This document shows positions 16,410 to 25,626 of a stretch of 64,000 bases of DNA, piece after piece. Below the pieces are notes generated by a model. That model was not told the origin of the DNA. It did no database searches and was given only the letters and a program-made list of their open reading frames with translations. Where the stretch lies: assembly GCA_002862125.1 (NCBI GenBank), contig PHSP01000001.1, forward strand, positions 2,018,501-2,082,500, read 5' to 3'. Positions within the stretch are counted from its first letter, which is position 1. The number at the start of each line of letters is the position of its first letter. The position numbers were made by a program, and so were the translations under genes. Source of the stretch: Methylobacter sp. KS41. Its GTDB lineage: Bacteria > Pseudomonadota > Gammaproteobacteria > Methylococcales > Methylomonadaceae.

Positions 16410-16499
16410 TGGCGGAGAAGCAGGGATTCGAACCCTGGGAGGGGATCAACCCTCAACGGTTTTCAAGACCGCCGCTTTCGACCGCTCAGCCACCTCTCC
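16410..16499 (-). tRNA. serT: tRNA-Ser (anticodon UGA)
   Basis: The minus strand folds as a 90-nt class II tRNA. The acceptor stem is GGAGAGG paired with CTTCTCC, discriminator G, and an encoded CCA. The D-arm has GGCTGAGCGG, the anticodon arm CGGTCTTGAAAACCG with anticodon TGA, then a long variable arm (GAGGGTTGATCCCCTC region), and GGTTCGAATCC in the T-loop. It reads UCA and other UCN codons. It stands alone. Confidence 0.95.
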
Positions 16500-16660
16500 G
16501 TAAGCCGCATATAATAACCTACCAGTTTTAAAAATCAATTGTTTTATTAGTTTTAATGCATTTACACAAATGTTTTTGGAAGTTCTAATATGAAATTTAG
16601 GCTAGGGAAAAGCAGTAGAGATTAACTCTATTATTACGATGATTTTCAGTTTAACCAAAC

Positions 16661-16819
16661 ATGAAAATCAATATTTCAATCGAAAACAGTCTCAAACTTG
16701 CCGATAGAGCGCTTTACGAAGGCAAAAAAGCTGGGCGCAATTGTTGGGATAAATCCGCCGCCGACCGAGAGGCAAGCTGCATCAAAATAGAGGCTTTAGA
16801 CTTATCCCGTTCTTACTGA
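16661..16819 (+). pseudogene. GGDEF-domain protein, C-terminal scrap
   Basis: A 52-codon frame contains LKLADRALYEGKKAGRNCW, the end of diguanylate cyclase domains (…AD.ALY.AK..GRN…). A short tail and a stop (TGA at 16817-16819) follow. The catalytic part is gone. Together with the MCP, EAL and PAS scraps at 4.4-5.9 kb it shows repeated loss of signalling genes in this area. Confidence 0.72.
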
Positions 16820-16881
16820 TTTCATGTTTTAGTGCTTTGATAGCAACAAAAAGGTATTAGAGTGTAATCTAAGCAATCAGG

Positions 16882-17229
16882 CTAATTATCAGTTTTGGCT
16901 GCAAAGGTATGAACCCATACCAGGCTGTCAGTATTCCAGGTCATCCCTGCGTGCATTTTTAAAATGAGGTCTTTGTACATTTCAAGATTGGGGTAGCCTT
17001 CCGCCTGTGCGTGCGCATCGTTCATGTCACCTAAACGCTCACGCGTTAAACCGGTAATAACGAACGTGACGCCATCCAGATCAAAAGTTTCACCTGGCAA
17101 GCCATAGACGCCATTTCGACGCTGCTGGGTTTTTATTCCGGCTTTTGCCGCGGCTACAAGTTTCGGGTGAGTGACCAAACGGTCTATTGAACAGGTTTTT
17201 TCAGGGTAAACTTCCATAACTGATTCCAT
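16882..17229 (-). CDS. ASCH/PUA-like domain small protein
   Basis: 115 aa. It reads MEVYPEKTCSIDRLVTHPKL, RRNGVYGLPGETFDLDGV, FVITGLTRERLGDMNDAHAQ and AEGYPNLEMYKDLILKMHAG, then ends SLVWVHTFAAKTDN. The pattern of a loop binding R-RNGxYG, a beta strand with a Gly, L-D-, A-AEGYxN and a final W-h-F strand fits ASCH domains, which bind RNA or nucleotides. Assignment is from pattern only. The start could also be MEVYPEK (five codons in). Single gene between the tRNA region and lnt. Confidence 0.6.
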   Translation of the reverse strand: MESVMEVYPEKTCSIDRLVTHPKLVAAAKAGIKTQQRRNGVYGLPGETFDLDGVTFVITGLTRERLGDMNDAHAQAEGYPNLEMYKDLILKMHAGMTWNTDSLVWVHTFAAKTDN

Positions 17230-17379
17230 CTTGGGTAAAATCCATTATTGTACACTAAGTGGAAACAGGACTGCCAAGGCCCAATAGCTGGTCGTATTAA
17301 ATTCACACAGCGAGGATAAGCATTTAGCAGATAAGGATTATAGATTGTTCTGATCCCTGATAGTCTGCTTTAACTCCTG

Positions 17380-17548
17380 CTAGGAGTCTGTCGGATAGAG
17401 GCTATTTTTCACTCATGAGTGGATTTATAAAGGCATATATTGATAAAAACACACGTCCAAGTGTTGAAATTCTTCATGAAAACGCATATTTTAAAACTCA
17501 AAGTGGAATTTTTCTAATATCGATTCGCTAAGTCCGACAGGCTCCTAG
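17380..17548. mobile_element. MITE-like element inserted at the 3' end of lnt
   Basis: The inverted repeats CTAGGAGTCTGTCGGA (17380-17395) and TCCGACAGGCTCCTAG (17533-17548) pair at 15 of 16 positions around about 137 bp with no gene. CTAG at both outer ends could be the target duplication. The right arm lies inside the last codons of lnt. It looks like a non-autonomous IS derivative. Confidence 0.7.
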
Positions 17549-19121
17549 GAGTTTCAATATCCTGAGACCTTATAAAGCCGGCCGCGAGCAATACAGCGAG
17601 CGTCCCCCAAAGTAAACCAGGCACTAGCCAAAACCAGTTTTGGTAAAAGGTGGCGGGCGGATTTTTAAGATAAGGAACCTTGTATAATCCTGTCCAGGGT
17701 TGATGAATCGATGAGCGCTCCAGAATTTCACCAGAGGCTAGCGATACTGTCGATATCCCGGTGTTCGTGACTCGCAATACCGGCCTGCGGAATTCTACGC
17801 CGCGCGCCAGCGTCATGTACATGTGTTGATAGGGTTCTTGCCAAGTGCCATACCAGGAATCATTGGTTGCATTGACGATAAACTGCGCTCCCAGCTCAGC
17901 CAGCGAGCGCGAAAATCCGGGAAACAGACTTTCATAACATATTTGCGCCCCCATTTTATAGCCGTTCAACTTTAATAAGGCATCAGGACCTGAGCCTCTT
18001 GCAAAATGACCGGTTGGCGGCAGCCAATCACGGATTTCCGGGAAAAATTGTTCTCCCGGTATGTATTCCCCGAAGGCCAGCAAAATGGTCTTGCTGTAAT
18101 ACGGCAGCACAATTTCCCCGTCCTTATTCAATACAAACAGGGAGTTGGTAATCAATCGAGATGCTTCATCAACGCTGTACGCGCCGGTAATAAGGGGAAG
18201 TTGTTTTTCATGAAGAAATTCAGTCAGCGCCGTCGGCAATTCATTGAGCTTGAATTGTTCGCCCAGTAAAGCAGGAAAAGCTGTTTCAGGCCACATGGCA
18301 AAGTCAATTTTTTGATCCTTATTGGTTTCGAGCGCATTACGAGTTAGCGTTATATAGCGATTGAGAATTTCGTTGCTATAGCCTTTACCTAATTCAGCGG
18401 CCAGTTTTTCGGAGTTGTCGATACTGGCCTGAACCAGCAGCGTTTTAAATGACCCATCCGGCTGCGGCAGTCTAGCTTTAAGCCACAGACCGCCCAGGTT
18501 CAGCAGAATAAAACCGGTGATAACCGACGCCAATATGATTTTACCGGAATCCTCTTTCCGCTTTTGCCAAGCGATGTAAAGCGGCAAATTGCAAAGTAAT
18601 GTCGCGGCGCTGAGTCCGCTAAAACCGACGACTTCAGCCCACTGATAAACGGGTATATTAGCCCCATACCAGGAATAGCCGAAGTTCCAGTCAAACAGGG
18701 TAAATGAATTGGCTTCGCATAATATGGTGATGACAGTCATCAATCCCAGCGACAGCCGTTCAGTCCACTTGAATTTTCTCCGCCCGATAAACCAGAGTAT
18801 TCCGGCCAAAGGCACAAACAAATGCCCTATCAACGCATAGATCAACATGCCGAAAACCGCAATCGGCCAATCCAGATGCGCGAATTCATGCAGCAGGTAG
18901 GTCATCCAGTTAAAGCCGATTAATGTAAATACAAATGAGGTGATTAAGCCGCCAAGGAAAACGTCTCTTAAGCGGGTTTGCCTGGTCCAGAAAAGCCATA
19001 ATGGAACAAAGCAGAACAAGGAAGCCCACGGAGGAAACGGAATATAACTTGTGCCGATCAGAAACCCGGACAGGACTGGGAGCAGCCAAAGATTAGGTCT
19101 AACGGGTAAGACGTTATTCAT
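17514..19121 (-). CDS. lnt: Apolipoprotein N-acyltransferase
   Basis: 535 aa. Lnt adds the third acyl chain to the N-terminal Cys of lipoproteins in the inner membrane. Six or so hydrophobic helices fill the N-terminal 200 residues. The periplasmic nitrilase domain has the catalytic triad E279 (MWPETAFPALL), K344 (YYSKTILLAFGEYIP) and C395 (GAQICYESLFPG). A last helix follows (WFWLVPGLLWGTLAVLLAAG). The final ~11 residues (PRSLSDLANRY) and the stop codon are encoded by the inserted MITE, beyond the last helix, so function is probably kept. Confidence 0.95.
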   Translation of the reverse strand: MNNVLPVRPNLWLLPVLSGFLIGTSYIPFPPWASLFCFVPLWLFWTRQTRLRDVFLGGLITSFVFTLIGFNWMTYLLHEFAHLDWPIAVFGMLIYALIGHLFVPLAGILWFIGRRKFKWTERLSLGLMTVITILCEANSFTLFDWNFGYSWYGANIPVYQWAEVVGFSGLSAATLLCNLPLYIAWQKRKEDSGKIILASVITGFILLNLGGLWLKARLPQPDGSFKTLLVQASIDNSEKLAAELGKGYSNEILNRYITLTRNALETNKDQKIDFAMWPETAFPALLGEQFKLNELPTALTEFLHEKQLPLITGAYSVDEASRLITNSLFVLNKDGEIVLPYYSKTILLAFGEYIPGEQFFPEIRDWLPPTGHFARGSGPDALLKLNGYKMGAQICYESLFPGFSRSLAELGAQFIVNATNDSWYGTWQEPYQHMYMTLARGVEFRRPVLRVTNTGISTVSLASGEILERSSIHQPWTGLYKVPYLKNPPATFYQNWFWLVPGLLWGTLAVLLAAGFIRSQDIETPRSLSDLANRY

Positions 19122-19677
19122 AATTCATTTAAGGATGTTGTATGTGTTGCTTGGAAACTTGATAAGGGACATTGAGAGATAACTTATTTCCACCTGATGA
19201 TTTTTCCCGGCACTTCGCGTGCGCTTGCGCTTACGTCCAGGACTTAAGGTGAAATTACAGTTTTTATTTTACGAGGTGATGACAGTATTTTCATGAGGCC
19301 GTTAAGTTGAAAGACGGAAAACAGCATGCCTGGAATGATTTGCTACTGCGCAGCATAGGTTTATGAACAGGAAAAGCCACTTTTACTTAAACGCTGTCAC
19401 ACAAAATTCATTAAACGGTAAAATCCCTTTAATAAAAACTATCTATAGTTACAAGCTGGTTAGCAACATCTTTTCATTCAGCAGACTTTAAGCCGTTTCA
19501 CGCGGAGATTAGCCCCGGCTTGCTGATGATTTTTTGCCGCTGGCGAAGTTGCAGTCATCGGCAGATAACCGATCCGCTCAGGAAGGCCGGCAATGACAAT
19601 GTCTTTAGAGTAAAAGCAAGTGCATGAAAAACTCATAAAGATTAAATTCAGTTTACACCCTGAAGTTGTAACTCAAT
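19122..19677. other. Gene-free stretch, possible small RNA on the plus strand
   Basis: No protein gene is visible. The stretch should carry the lnt promoter at its left. A classic plus-strand terminator at 19678-19702 has no upstream gene to serve, so a non-coding transcript from within about 19480-19676 is possible. I could not match it to a known RNA family by eye. Confidence 0.45.
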
Positions 19678-19702
19678 GGCCGCTGTTCAGCGGCCTTTTT
19701 TT
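19678..19702 (+). terminator. Rho-independent terminator (orphan)
   Basis: GGCCGCTG-TT-CAGCGGCC (19678-19695) followed by seven Ts. The U-run is only on the plus strand, so it does not serve the minus-strand parA gene whose stop is at 19731. Confidence 0.85.
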
Positions 19703-19730
19703 CTCCATACCGGAGCCAAGCAAAAACTGC

Positions 19731-20516
19731 TTAATCTTGATCGTTATGAATTTCGGCATATAATGCCCGGTATTCGTCGCTTAGCTTATGGCTTGGCGCA
19801 TAATGAACCAGGGGTTGCGATACCGTATGGGACTCTCTTACTTTAATTGAAGGAGAGATCATGGCGGCAAGTACAGGAAGTCCTTCTGCGACAAGTTCTT
19901 CAACTAATTGGCGCGGTAAATTTGCCTGTTTTTGGAATTGATTGACGATAATGCCTTCAATTTGCAGATTTTGATTATGATCCGCTTTGACTTCCGTTAC
20001 AGCCTGCATCAAGGTATACAATGCTTCTCTGGCAAAAGTATCGCAATCAAAAGGAATTAAACATTTTTCGGCAGCGATTAATGCCGATTGGCTGTAGAAG
20101 TTGAGAATAGGAGGAGTATCCATATAAATAGCGTCAAAGCCCTCCAGTTTTTCCAGTCCTTCTTTTAATTTAAAAATTTTAAACCGCGATTCCAGGCGCC
20201 CTTGCAGAGGCTCTAGGTCGGGATGGGAAGGAATAACAAACAGGTTAGGAAAGGGTGTTTCATGGATAACATTTTCAAGCCCGGAGTTCGTGTTGCCTCC
20301 AAACAGGGACAGGCTTAGGCAATCTTTAAAGAAAAGTGCAATGGTTTTATCGCTTTCGCCGACTTTATGTCCCAGCAGATATTGCGTGGAATTACCCTGA
20401 GTATCAAGATCAATTACCAGGGTGCGCTTGCCCTCCATAGCACTAATGGCGGCTAAATTACAGGTAATCGTTGATTTACCGACACCGCCTTTTTGATTGA
20501 AGATGACTCTGCGCAT
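19731..20516 (-). CDS. ParA-family ATPase
   Basis: 261 aa. The deviant Walker A is QKGGVGKSTITCN at residues 8-20, Walker A' is TLVIDLDTQGNSTQYLLG and Walker B is AIYMDTPPILNFYS. These mark ParA/Soj/MinD-type ATPases, which form nucleoid-bound dimers that position cargo. There is no parB partner next to it, so it is an orphan ParA that may place a protein cluster rather than DNA. The insert around residues 55-80 (SLSLFGGNTNSGLENV) fits the larger ParA subset. Lies next to DUF1451 on the same strand, 60 bp away. Confidence 0.88.
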   Translation of the reverse strand: MRRVIFNQKGGVGKSTITCNLAAISAMEGKRTLVIDLDTQGNSTQYLLGHKVGESDKTIALFFKDCLSLSLFGGNTNSGLENVIHETPFPNLFVIPSHPDLEPLQGRLESRFKIFKLKEGLEKLEGFDAIYMDTPPILNFYSQSALIAAEKCLIPFDCDTFAREALYTLMQAVTEVKADHNQNLQIEGIIVNQFQKQANLPRQLVEELVAEGLPVLAAMISPSIKVRESHTVSQPLVHYAPSHKLSDEYRALYAEIHNDQD

Positions 20517-20575
20517 GTTATTTCCCGTGCAATCAAATAGATAAAAGGCGCATTATAAGCCCTAGACGCATAATA

Positions 20576-21061
20576 TCAAATGCGTATAAAGGTTTTAGCA
20601 TGGCATGCCGGACATTCGGGGATTTCACTGGTTGTTTTAAACGCTATTTCCTTGCCGCATTCATCGCAAATAAAAGTGCCGGGTACTGTGATATCGCCGC
20701 TATGATAGGTATGTGCTTCCGCCAGCTCTCTCAGTTTTTCCAGTTCAATACGCGTTTTGTCGGCAACGCTTAAAAAAGCGTCAAGCGTGAAATTTTCAAT
20801 CAGTTCAATATCGAATTTAAACCATTCCGATAGCGAGTCCTTATCCTCCTTGTCCGATAAGCCATGAGCTGCATGTTCTATGTCGCGTTTGACATAGCTT
20901 GAAAGCCTGTTCGATTCCTCTTCGGTCAAGTTACTACTTTTGCGGGTTTTTTCCTTCGAAATTTCCAGAGCCTCGGCAAAAGAATGCAGCGTGTCTTCCA
21001 TGGTTTCATGGAGATGCTCCATAAAATCCGAATAGGCGGCGATAAGTTTATTTTTATTCAT
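20576..21061 (-). CDS. ybeL: DUF1451 zinc-ribbon protein (YbeL-like)
   Basis: 161 aa. It has an acidic, helical N-terminal region (YSDFMEHLHETMEDTLHSFA) and a C-terminal zinc ribbon FICDECGKEIAFK…IPECPACHAKTF with four Cys. This is E. coli YbeL, which is likewise divergent from leuS, so the arrangement is conserved. The function is unknown; a zinc-stabilised cytosolic protein. Confidence 0.88.
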   Translation of the reverse strand: MNKNKLIAAYSDFMEHLHETMEDTLHSFAEALEISKEKTRKSSNLTEEESNRLSSYVKRDIEHAAHGLSDKEDKDSLSEWFKFDIELIENFTLDAFLSVADKTRIELEKLRELAEAHTYHSGDITVPGTFICDECGKEIAFKTTSEIPECPACHAKTFIRI

Positions 21062-21144
21062 GGTTCAACTCCTGAAAAATGGCGCTTTAGATTTAAGCAA
21101 CAGTGGGGTATTCTAACGCTTTTGACCGGTAAAAGACGAGAAGG

Positions 21145-23595
21145 ATGCAAGAAAATTATCAAGCGCTCGCTATTGAGCAACACGTACAAACCGTCTGGGA
21201 AGCCTCAGGCGTTTTTAATGTGTCGGAATCTTCTACTCAGGAAAAGTATTACTGCTTATCCATGTTTCCCTATCCCAGTGGTAAATTGCATATGGGTCAT
21301 GTGCGAAATTACACCATTGGCGATGTTATCAGCCGTTACCAACGCATGTTGGGAAAAAATGTCCTTCAGCCAATGGGCTGGGATGCTTTCGGACTCCCCG
21401 CCGAAAATGCAGCGATGCAACACGGCGTCCATCCTGCTGACTGGACCTATGAAAACATCGATTATATGCGCGACCAGCTTAAACGTCTGGGTTTCGGCTA
21501 TGACTGGAACCGCGAATTAGCGACCTGCGATCCTGATTATTATAAGTGGGAACAATGGTTTTTCCTCAAATTATTAGAAAAGGGACTGGTTTATAAAAAA
21601 ACCGCGCCGGTCAACTGGTGCCCGCATGATATGACGGTTCTGGCTAATGAACAGGTCATCGACGGTTGTTGCTGGCGTTGCGATACCAAAGTTGAGCGCA
21701 AGGAAATTGCGCAATGGTTTTTAAAAATTACCGCTTATGCCGATGAGCTGCTGGCATCACTGGAAACGCTGGACGGCTGGCCGGAGCAGGTGAAAACCAT
21801 GCAGGCTAACTGGATAGGCCGTTCCGAAGGCGTCGAGATGGATTTTCCCGTTCCGGGCATGGACCAGCCCTTGAAAATTTATACCACCCGTCCCGACACG
21901 TTAATGGGTGTGACTTATCTCGCCGTTGCCGCTGAACATCCGCTAGCATTAAAAGCTGCAATAAGCAATGCTGACATTAGCGCGTTTATTGATGAATGCA
22001 AGATGATGGAAACTTCTGAAGCGGCCATGGAAACCATGGAAAAACGCGGCATTGATTCCGGCATTAAGGCCATGCATCCAATTTCAGGCGAGCAAGTTCC
22101 CGTCTGGATAGCTAATTTCGTGTTAATGGGTTACGGCACCGGCGCTGTGATGGCTGTTCCTGCTCACGATCAACGCGATTACGAATTTGCGGAAAAATAT
22201 GGCATTGCTATCAAGCAAGTGATATTTGCCAAAGACGGTGAAAATGACGACTGTTCACAACAGGCTTTCACCGTCAAAGGTATATTGCGCAATTCAGGTG
22301 AATTTGACGGATTAACCTCGGAAGAGGCTTTTGTAGCAATCTCTGAAGCCCTTGAAAAAGATCATAAGGGAGTTCGTAAAGTAAATTTCCGCCTCCGTGA
22401 CTGGGGCGTTTCCCGCCAGCGCTACTGGGGAGCGCCGATTCCGGTTATATATTGCGATGATTGCGGCACTGTGCCGGTGCCGGAGCAGGATTTGCCGGTT
22501 ACTTTGCCTAGAGACGTAATTCTGGATGGCTCGCAATCGCCGTTGGTTGCGCATCCGTCTTTCTCGAAAGCCACTTGTCCGTCATGCGGCAAAGATGCAC
22601 ATCGTGAAACCGATACCTTTGATACCTTTATGGAATCGTCCTGGTATTTTGCCCGCTTTACCAGCAGCAAAGCAGGGACAATGCTGGATGACAGCGCTAA
22701 ATATTGGTTGCCTGTGGATCATTACATCGGCGGTATTGAACATGCGATTTTGCACTTGTTATACGCAAGGTTTTACACTAAATTATTGCGTGATGAAGGT
22801 CTGCTAGTCTGTGACGAGCCTTTCAAGAAGCTGTTGACGCAAGGTATGGTGCTGAAAGACGGCAGTAAAATGTCCAAGTCCAAAGGCAACACGGTCGATC
22901 CGCAAGGCTTGATTGATCAGTACGGCGCTGATACCGTGCGTTTGTTTATCATGTTTGCCGCACCGCCAGAGCAATCTCTGGAATGGTCCGACAGCGGCGT
23001 TGAAGGCGCGTTCAGATTTTTGAAAAGACTCTGGAAACTGGCGTATTTGCACATCGTGGCGGGAGGTTCTACTCAAGCTCTTGATAAGTCTTCATTAACG
23101 GAAGCGCAGCAAACGGTGCGCCGCCAGGTGCACCAAACCATCCAGAAAGTCAGTCATGATATCGGCGTGCGCACTATCTTTAATACTGCGATAGCCGCCA
23201 ACATGGAGCTGGTCAATACCTTGTCCAAATTTGCCGATGATTCCGGGAATGGCAAAGCCATCCGTCAGGAAGCTCTGGAAGCGATTGTCTTGATGTTAGC
23301 GCCGATTGTGCCGCATATCTGCCATCAACTCTGGCTTGATCTGGGGCATCGGCAAGCCGTGGTTAGCGTAGCATGGCCTGAAGTTGATATGACTGCTTTA
23401 GAACAGGATTCAATTGAGCTGGTTATACAAGTCAACGGTAAATTACGCAGTAAAATGTCTGCTCCATCAACGGCAACATCGGACGAAGTGCAGGCAATGG
23501 CGTTGAATGATGAACATGTCCTGCGTTTTATTGAAGGTAAATCCATTAGAAAAGTGATATTTGTACCAAAAAAACTTGTCAATATTGTTGTTTAA
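21145..23595 (+). CDS. leuS: Leucyl-tRNA synthetase
   Basis: 816 aa, a class I synthetase. The HIGH motif is HMGH at residues 49-52 within [15 protein letters not shown]. The KMSKS loop is at 575-579 ([15 protein letters not shown]). The editing (CP1) domain is present with [20 protein letters not shown], and Cys-rich zinc modules ([23 protein letters not shown]) follow. The C-terminal tRNA-binding domain ends [15 protein letters not shown] ribosome-binding site (GAGAAGG) precedes the ATG. It is the first gene of leuS–lptE–holA, the order seen in E. coli. Confidence 0.98.
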   Translation: MQENYQALAIEQHVQTVWEASGVFNVSESSTQEKYYCLSMFPYPSGKLHMGHVRNYTIGDVISRYQRMLGKNVLQPMGWDAFGLPAENAAMQHGVHPADWTYENIDYMRDQLKRLGFGYDWNRELATCDPDYYKWEQWFFLKLLEKGLVYKKTAPVNWCPHDMTVLANEQVIDGCCWRCDTKVERKEIAQWFLKITAYADELLASLETLDGWPEQVKTMQANWIGRSEGVEMDFPVPGMDQPLKIYTTRPDTLMGVTYLAVAAEHPLALKAAISNADISAFIDECKMMETSEAAMETMEKRGIDSGIKAMHPISGEQVPVWIANFVLMGYGTGAVMAVPAHDQRDYEFAEKYGIAIKQVIFAKDGENDDCSQQAFTVKGILRNSGEFDGLTSEEAFVAISEALEKDHKGVRKVNFRLRDWGVSRQRYWGAPIPVIYCDDCGTVPVPEQDLPVTLPRDVILDGSQSPLVAHPSFSKATCPSCGKDAHRETDTFDTFMESSWYFARFTSSKAGTMLDDSAKYWLPVDHYIGGIEHAILHLLYARFYTKLLRDEGLLVCDEPFKKLLTQGMVLKDGSKMSKSKGNTVDPQGLIDQYGADTVRLFIMFAAPPEQSLEWSDSGVEGAFRFLKRLWKLAYLHIVAGGSTQALDKSSLTEAQQTVRRQVHQTIQKVSHDIGVRTIFNTAIAANMELVNTLSKFADDSGNGKAIRQEALEAIVLMLAPIVPHICHQLWLDLGHRQAVVSVAWPEVDMTALEQDSIELVIQVNGKLRSKMSAPSTATSDEVQAMALNDEHVLRFIEGKSIRKVIFVPKKLVNIVV

Positions 23596-23605
23596 ATGAG
23601 TTTAG

Positions 23606-23626
23606 GGGCGGCTTTAGCGCCCTTTT
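23606..23626 (+). terminator. Weak terminator/attenuator between leuS and lptE
   Basis: GGGCG (23606-23610) pairs with CGCCC (23618-23622), extendable with one bulged base, followed by four Ts. It is 10 bp after the leuS stop. It probably lowers rather than ends transcription into lptE–holA. Confidence 0.55.
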
Positions 23627-23687
23627 AATTAGGTTGCGGGCGACAAAAGCCGCCCTCGAAGCCTGCTGCTTTACCGGAGTAACGTGC

Positions 23688-24185
23688 GTGCTAATAAAAA
23701 AATCGGTTATCTTGGCTTTGGCGTTGTTATCAAGCGCTTGCGGCTATCACTTGCGGGGCGCCTTGCAACTGCCCTCGGGCATCAAGGATGTTTATTTGCA
23801 GGGTGGATCAGCACAACTGCAGCAACACTTTGATAGTGCGATGAAAATAGCTTCCATAGGGATTGCAAGTTCTCCCGAGAAGGCGGGTATTATTGTCAGA
23901 ATATCCGGCGAAAACGATCAACGCAGGGCTTTGTCGCTGAACTCAGGGGGTGCCGCTAATGATTTTGAACTGGAATATGGTTTTAATTATGAATTGCTTG
24001 ATTCCAATAATAAGGTGCTGATGCCGCGGCAGCCGGTCGAGATAAAACGGGAATATTATAATGATCAGCTGGCCGTACTGGCAAAAGGTAACGAAGAAGC
24101 ATTGATACGCAACGAAATGTATCAACAAGCCGTGCGTTCGATTATGAATGGCGCCAGATTCGCCTTGGAAACCAGTTCCAAATAG
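23688..24185 (+). CDS. lptE: LPS-assembly lipoprotein LptE
   Basis: 165 aa from the GTG at 23688, which has GGAG 8 bp upstream and directly opens a lipoprotein signal (VLIKKSVILALALLSSACGY, Cys in the SSAC lipobox). An ATG 54 bp upstream in the same frame would give an unlikely signal. The mature part starts CGYHLRGALQLPSGI, the LptE signature, and holds ISGENDQRRALSLNSGG. LptE plugs the LptD barrel in the outer membrane and helps insert lipopolysaccharide. It sits between leuS and holA as in enterics. Confidence 0.93.
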   Translation: MLIKKSVILALALLSSACGYHLRGALQLPSGIKDVYLQGGSAQLQQHFDSAMKIASIGIASSPEKAGIIVRISGENDQRRALSLNSGGAANDFELEYGFNYELLDSNNKVLMPRQPVEIKREYYNDQLAVLAKGNEEALIRNEMYQQAVRSIMNGARFALETSSK

Positions 24186-24186
24186 C

Positions 24187-25212
24187 ATGCGCATCAAACC
24201 GGAACAGTTAGGCGCAGCTTTGCAAAAGGGCTTGATGCCGGTGTATTTTATCTCTGGCGACGAACCATTGCAGTTGGGCGAAGTGGCTGATGCGGTCAGA
24301 AAAGCGGCAAAAAAAATGGGCTTTGAAAACCGTGAGATTATGTCAGCGGAAACGGGATTCGAATGGAATCAGCTGGCATTCTCGGCTGATTCCTCATGCA
24401 TTTTTGCCGATAAAAAAATTATTGATTTAAGATTGCCTTCGGGCGCTCCCGGAATTGATGGCGCTAAAGCCTTGACCGCTTATTGTGAACGTCCGCCGGA
24501 AGATACATTGTTGCTCATTACCGCGGGTAAATTGGCGAGCGGCGCCTTAAAAACCCGCTGGCTAGAGACGTTAGATAAGACAGGCGTTGTCATTCAGGTA
24601 TGGCCATTGGAAGGGCAAGATCTAATCCGTTGGTTGCAACAAAGGCTCCAGCAGCGTGGTTTACATGCACAAACAGAAGGTTTGGGGATATTGGCATCCA
24701 GAGTTGAAGGCAACCTGCTGGCTGCCGCTCAGGAAATAGAAAAACTTTACGTTCTTTACGGAACCGGTAACCTCAGTAATCAGCAGATATTTGATGTTGT
24801 CGCTGACAGCTCCAGGTATGATGTATTTAAACTCATGGATAGCGTGCTATCAGCCAGCGTAAACCGTATCATCAGAATATTGTCAGGATTGCGTGCAGAA
24901 GGAATTGCCGCGCCAATTGTATTATGGGCCGTGACGCGGGAAGCCAGGTCATTAATTAAAATAAAACTGGCTATCAGTCAGGGGCAAAATCGACAAATCA
25001 TTTTTAAAAATAACCAAATCTGGGATAAACGTAAACAATTGGTTAATAACGCGCTTAACAGACTTAGTGAAAATGATTTAAATCGCTTATTGGTATTGAC
25101 CGCCAAGGCGGACAGGCAGATTAAGGGTCAGCAGCAAGGCGATGCCTGGGAAACATTGCTGGCTATTTGTTTGCAGTTTGCATCGACGCAGGTCATGGAC
25201 AATCCAGGCTGA
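24187..25212 (+). CDS. holA: DNA polymerase III delta subunit
   Basis: 341 aa from the ATG at 24187, one base after the lptE stop; an earlier in-frame ATG at 24148 lies inside lptE. It reads MRIKPEQLGAALQKGLMPVY, then FISGDEPLQLGEVADAVRKA, typical of HolA, followed by VLSASVNRIIRILSGLRAEG and AVTREARSLIKIK of the C-terminal domain. Delta opens the beta sliding clamp in the clamp-loader complex. Confidence 0.96.
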   Translation: MRIKPEQLGAALQKGLMPVYFISGDEPLQLGEVADAVRKAAKKMGFENREIMSAETGFEWNQLAFSADSSCIFADKKIIDLRLPSGAPGIDGAKALTAYCERPPEDTLLLITAGKLASGALKTRWLETLDKTGVVIQVWPLEGQDLIRWLQQRLQQRGLHAQTEGLGILASRVEGNLLAAAQEIEKLYVLYGTGNLSNQQIFDVVADSSRYDVFKLMDSVLSASVNRIIRILSGLRAEGIAAPIVLWAVTREARSLIKIKLAISQGQNRQIIFKNNQIWDKRKQLVNNALNRLSENDLNRLLVLTAKADRQIKGQQQGDAWETLLAICLQFASTQVMDNPG

Positions 25213-25626
25213 AAAGATGTTCTTAAAGATCCTCCGGGTAAGCCGAATTTACAAACGGTAAATAGAGTATTTCTTTCCTGCTTGGTTTTGACGATTTCTG
25301 GGCAGTGCTTTCAGATATTTTCCCATGACCATAAAATTGCCATTTGACTAAGGTTAAATGTCCAAGGATAATCCAAAGATATTATGTTGAAACGCACGCT
25401 CCCGTAAACACGAGCCAGAGGATCAAGGCATGTCCGCTACATAGCTCCACTTAACTATTTGAGGCTCTTAAGATTAGTCTATCTTAATGTTAAAACAAGC
25501 CGCACGGCATGATCTTTTGGTCAACCGCTTTAAAGCTACTCAATGTCATCGTCGATGGTTTGCGGATACAGGTGGCGGTAACCAAGCGGATATGAACCCT
25601 GCGAAAAGTGAAACCGTAAATCCAGA
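25213..25626. other. Gene-free stretch upstream of the GGDEF–EAL gene
   Basis: About 410 bp with no supported gene on either strand and no clear terminator after holA. It should contain the promoter of the GGDEF–EAL gene, but I cannot pick out convincing -35/-10 boxes. Confidence 0.5.

Noticed and set aside
19731-20516. Chromosome partition locus (parAB) near an origin
   Set aside because: There is no parB, parS, gidA or rnpA/dnaA nearby; this is an orphan ParA-type ATPase.
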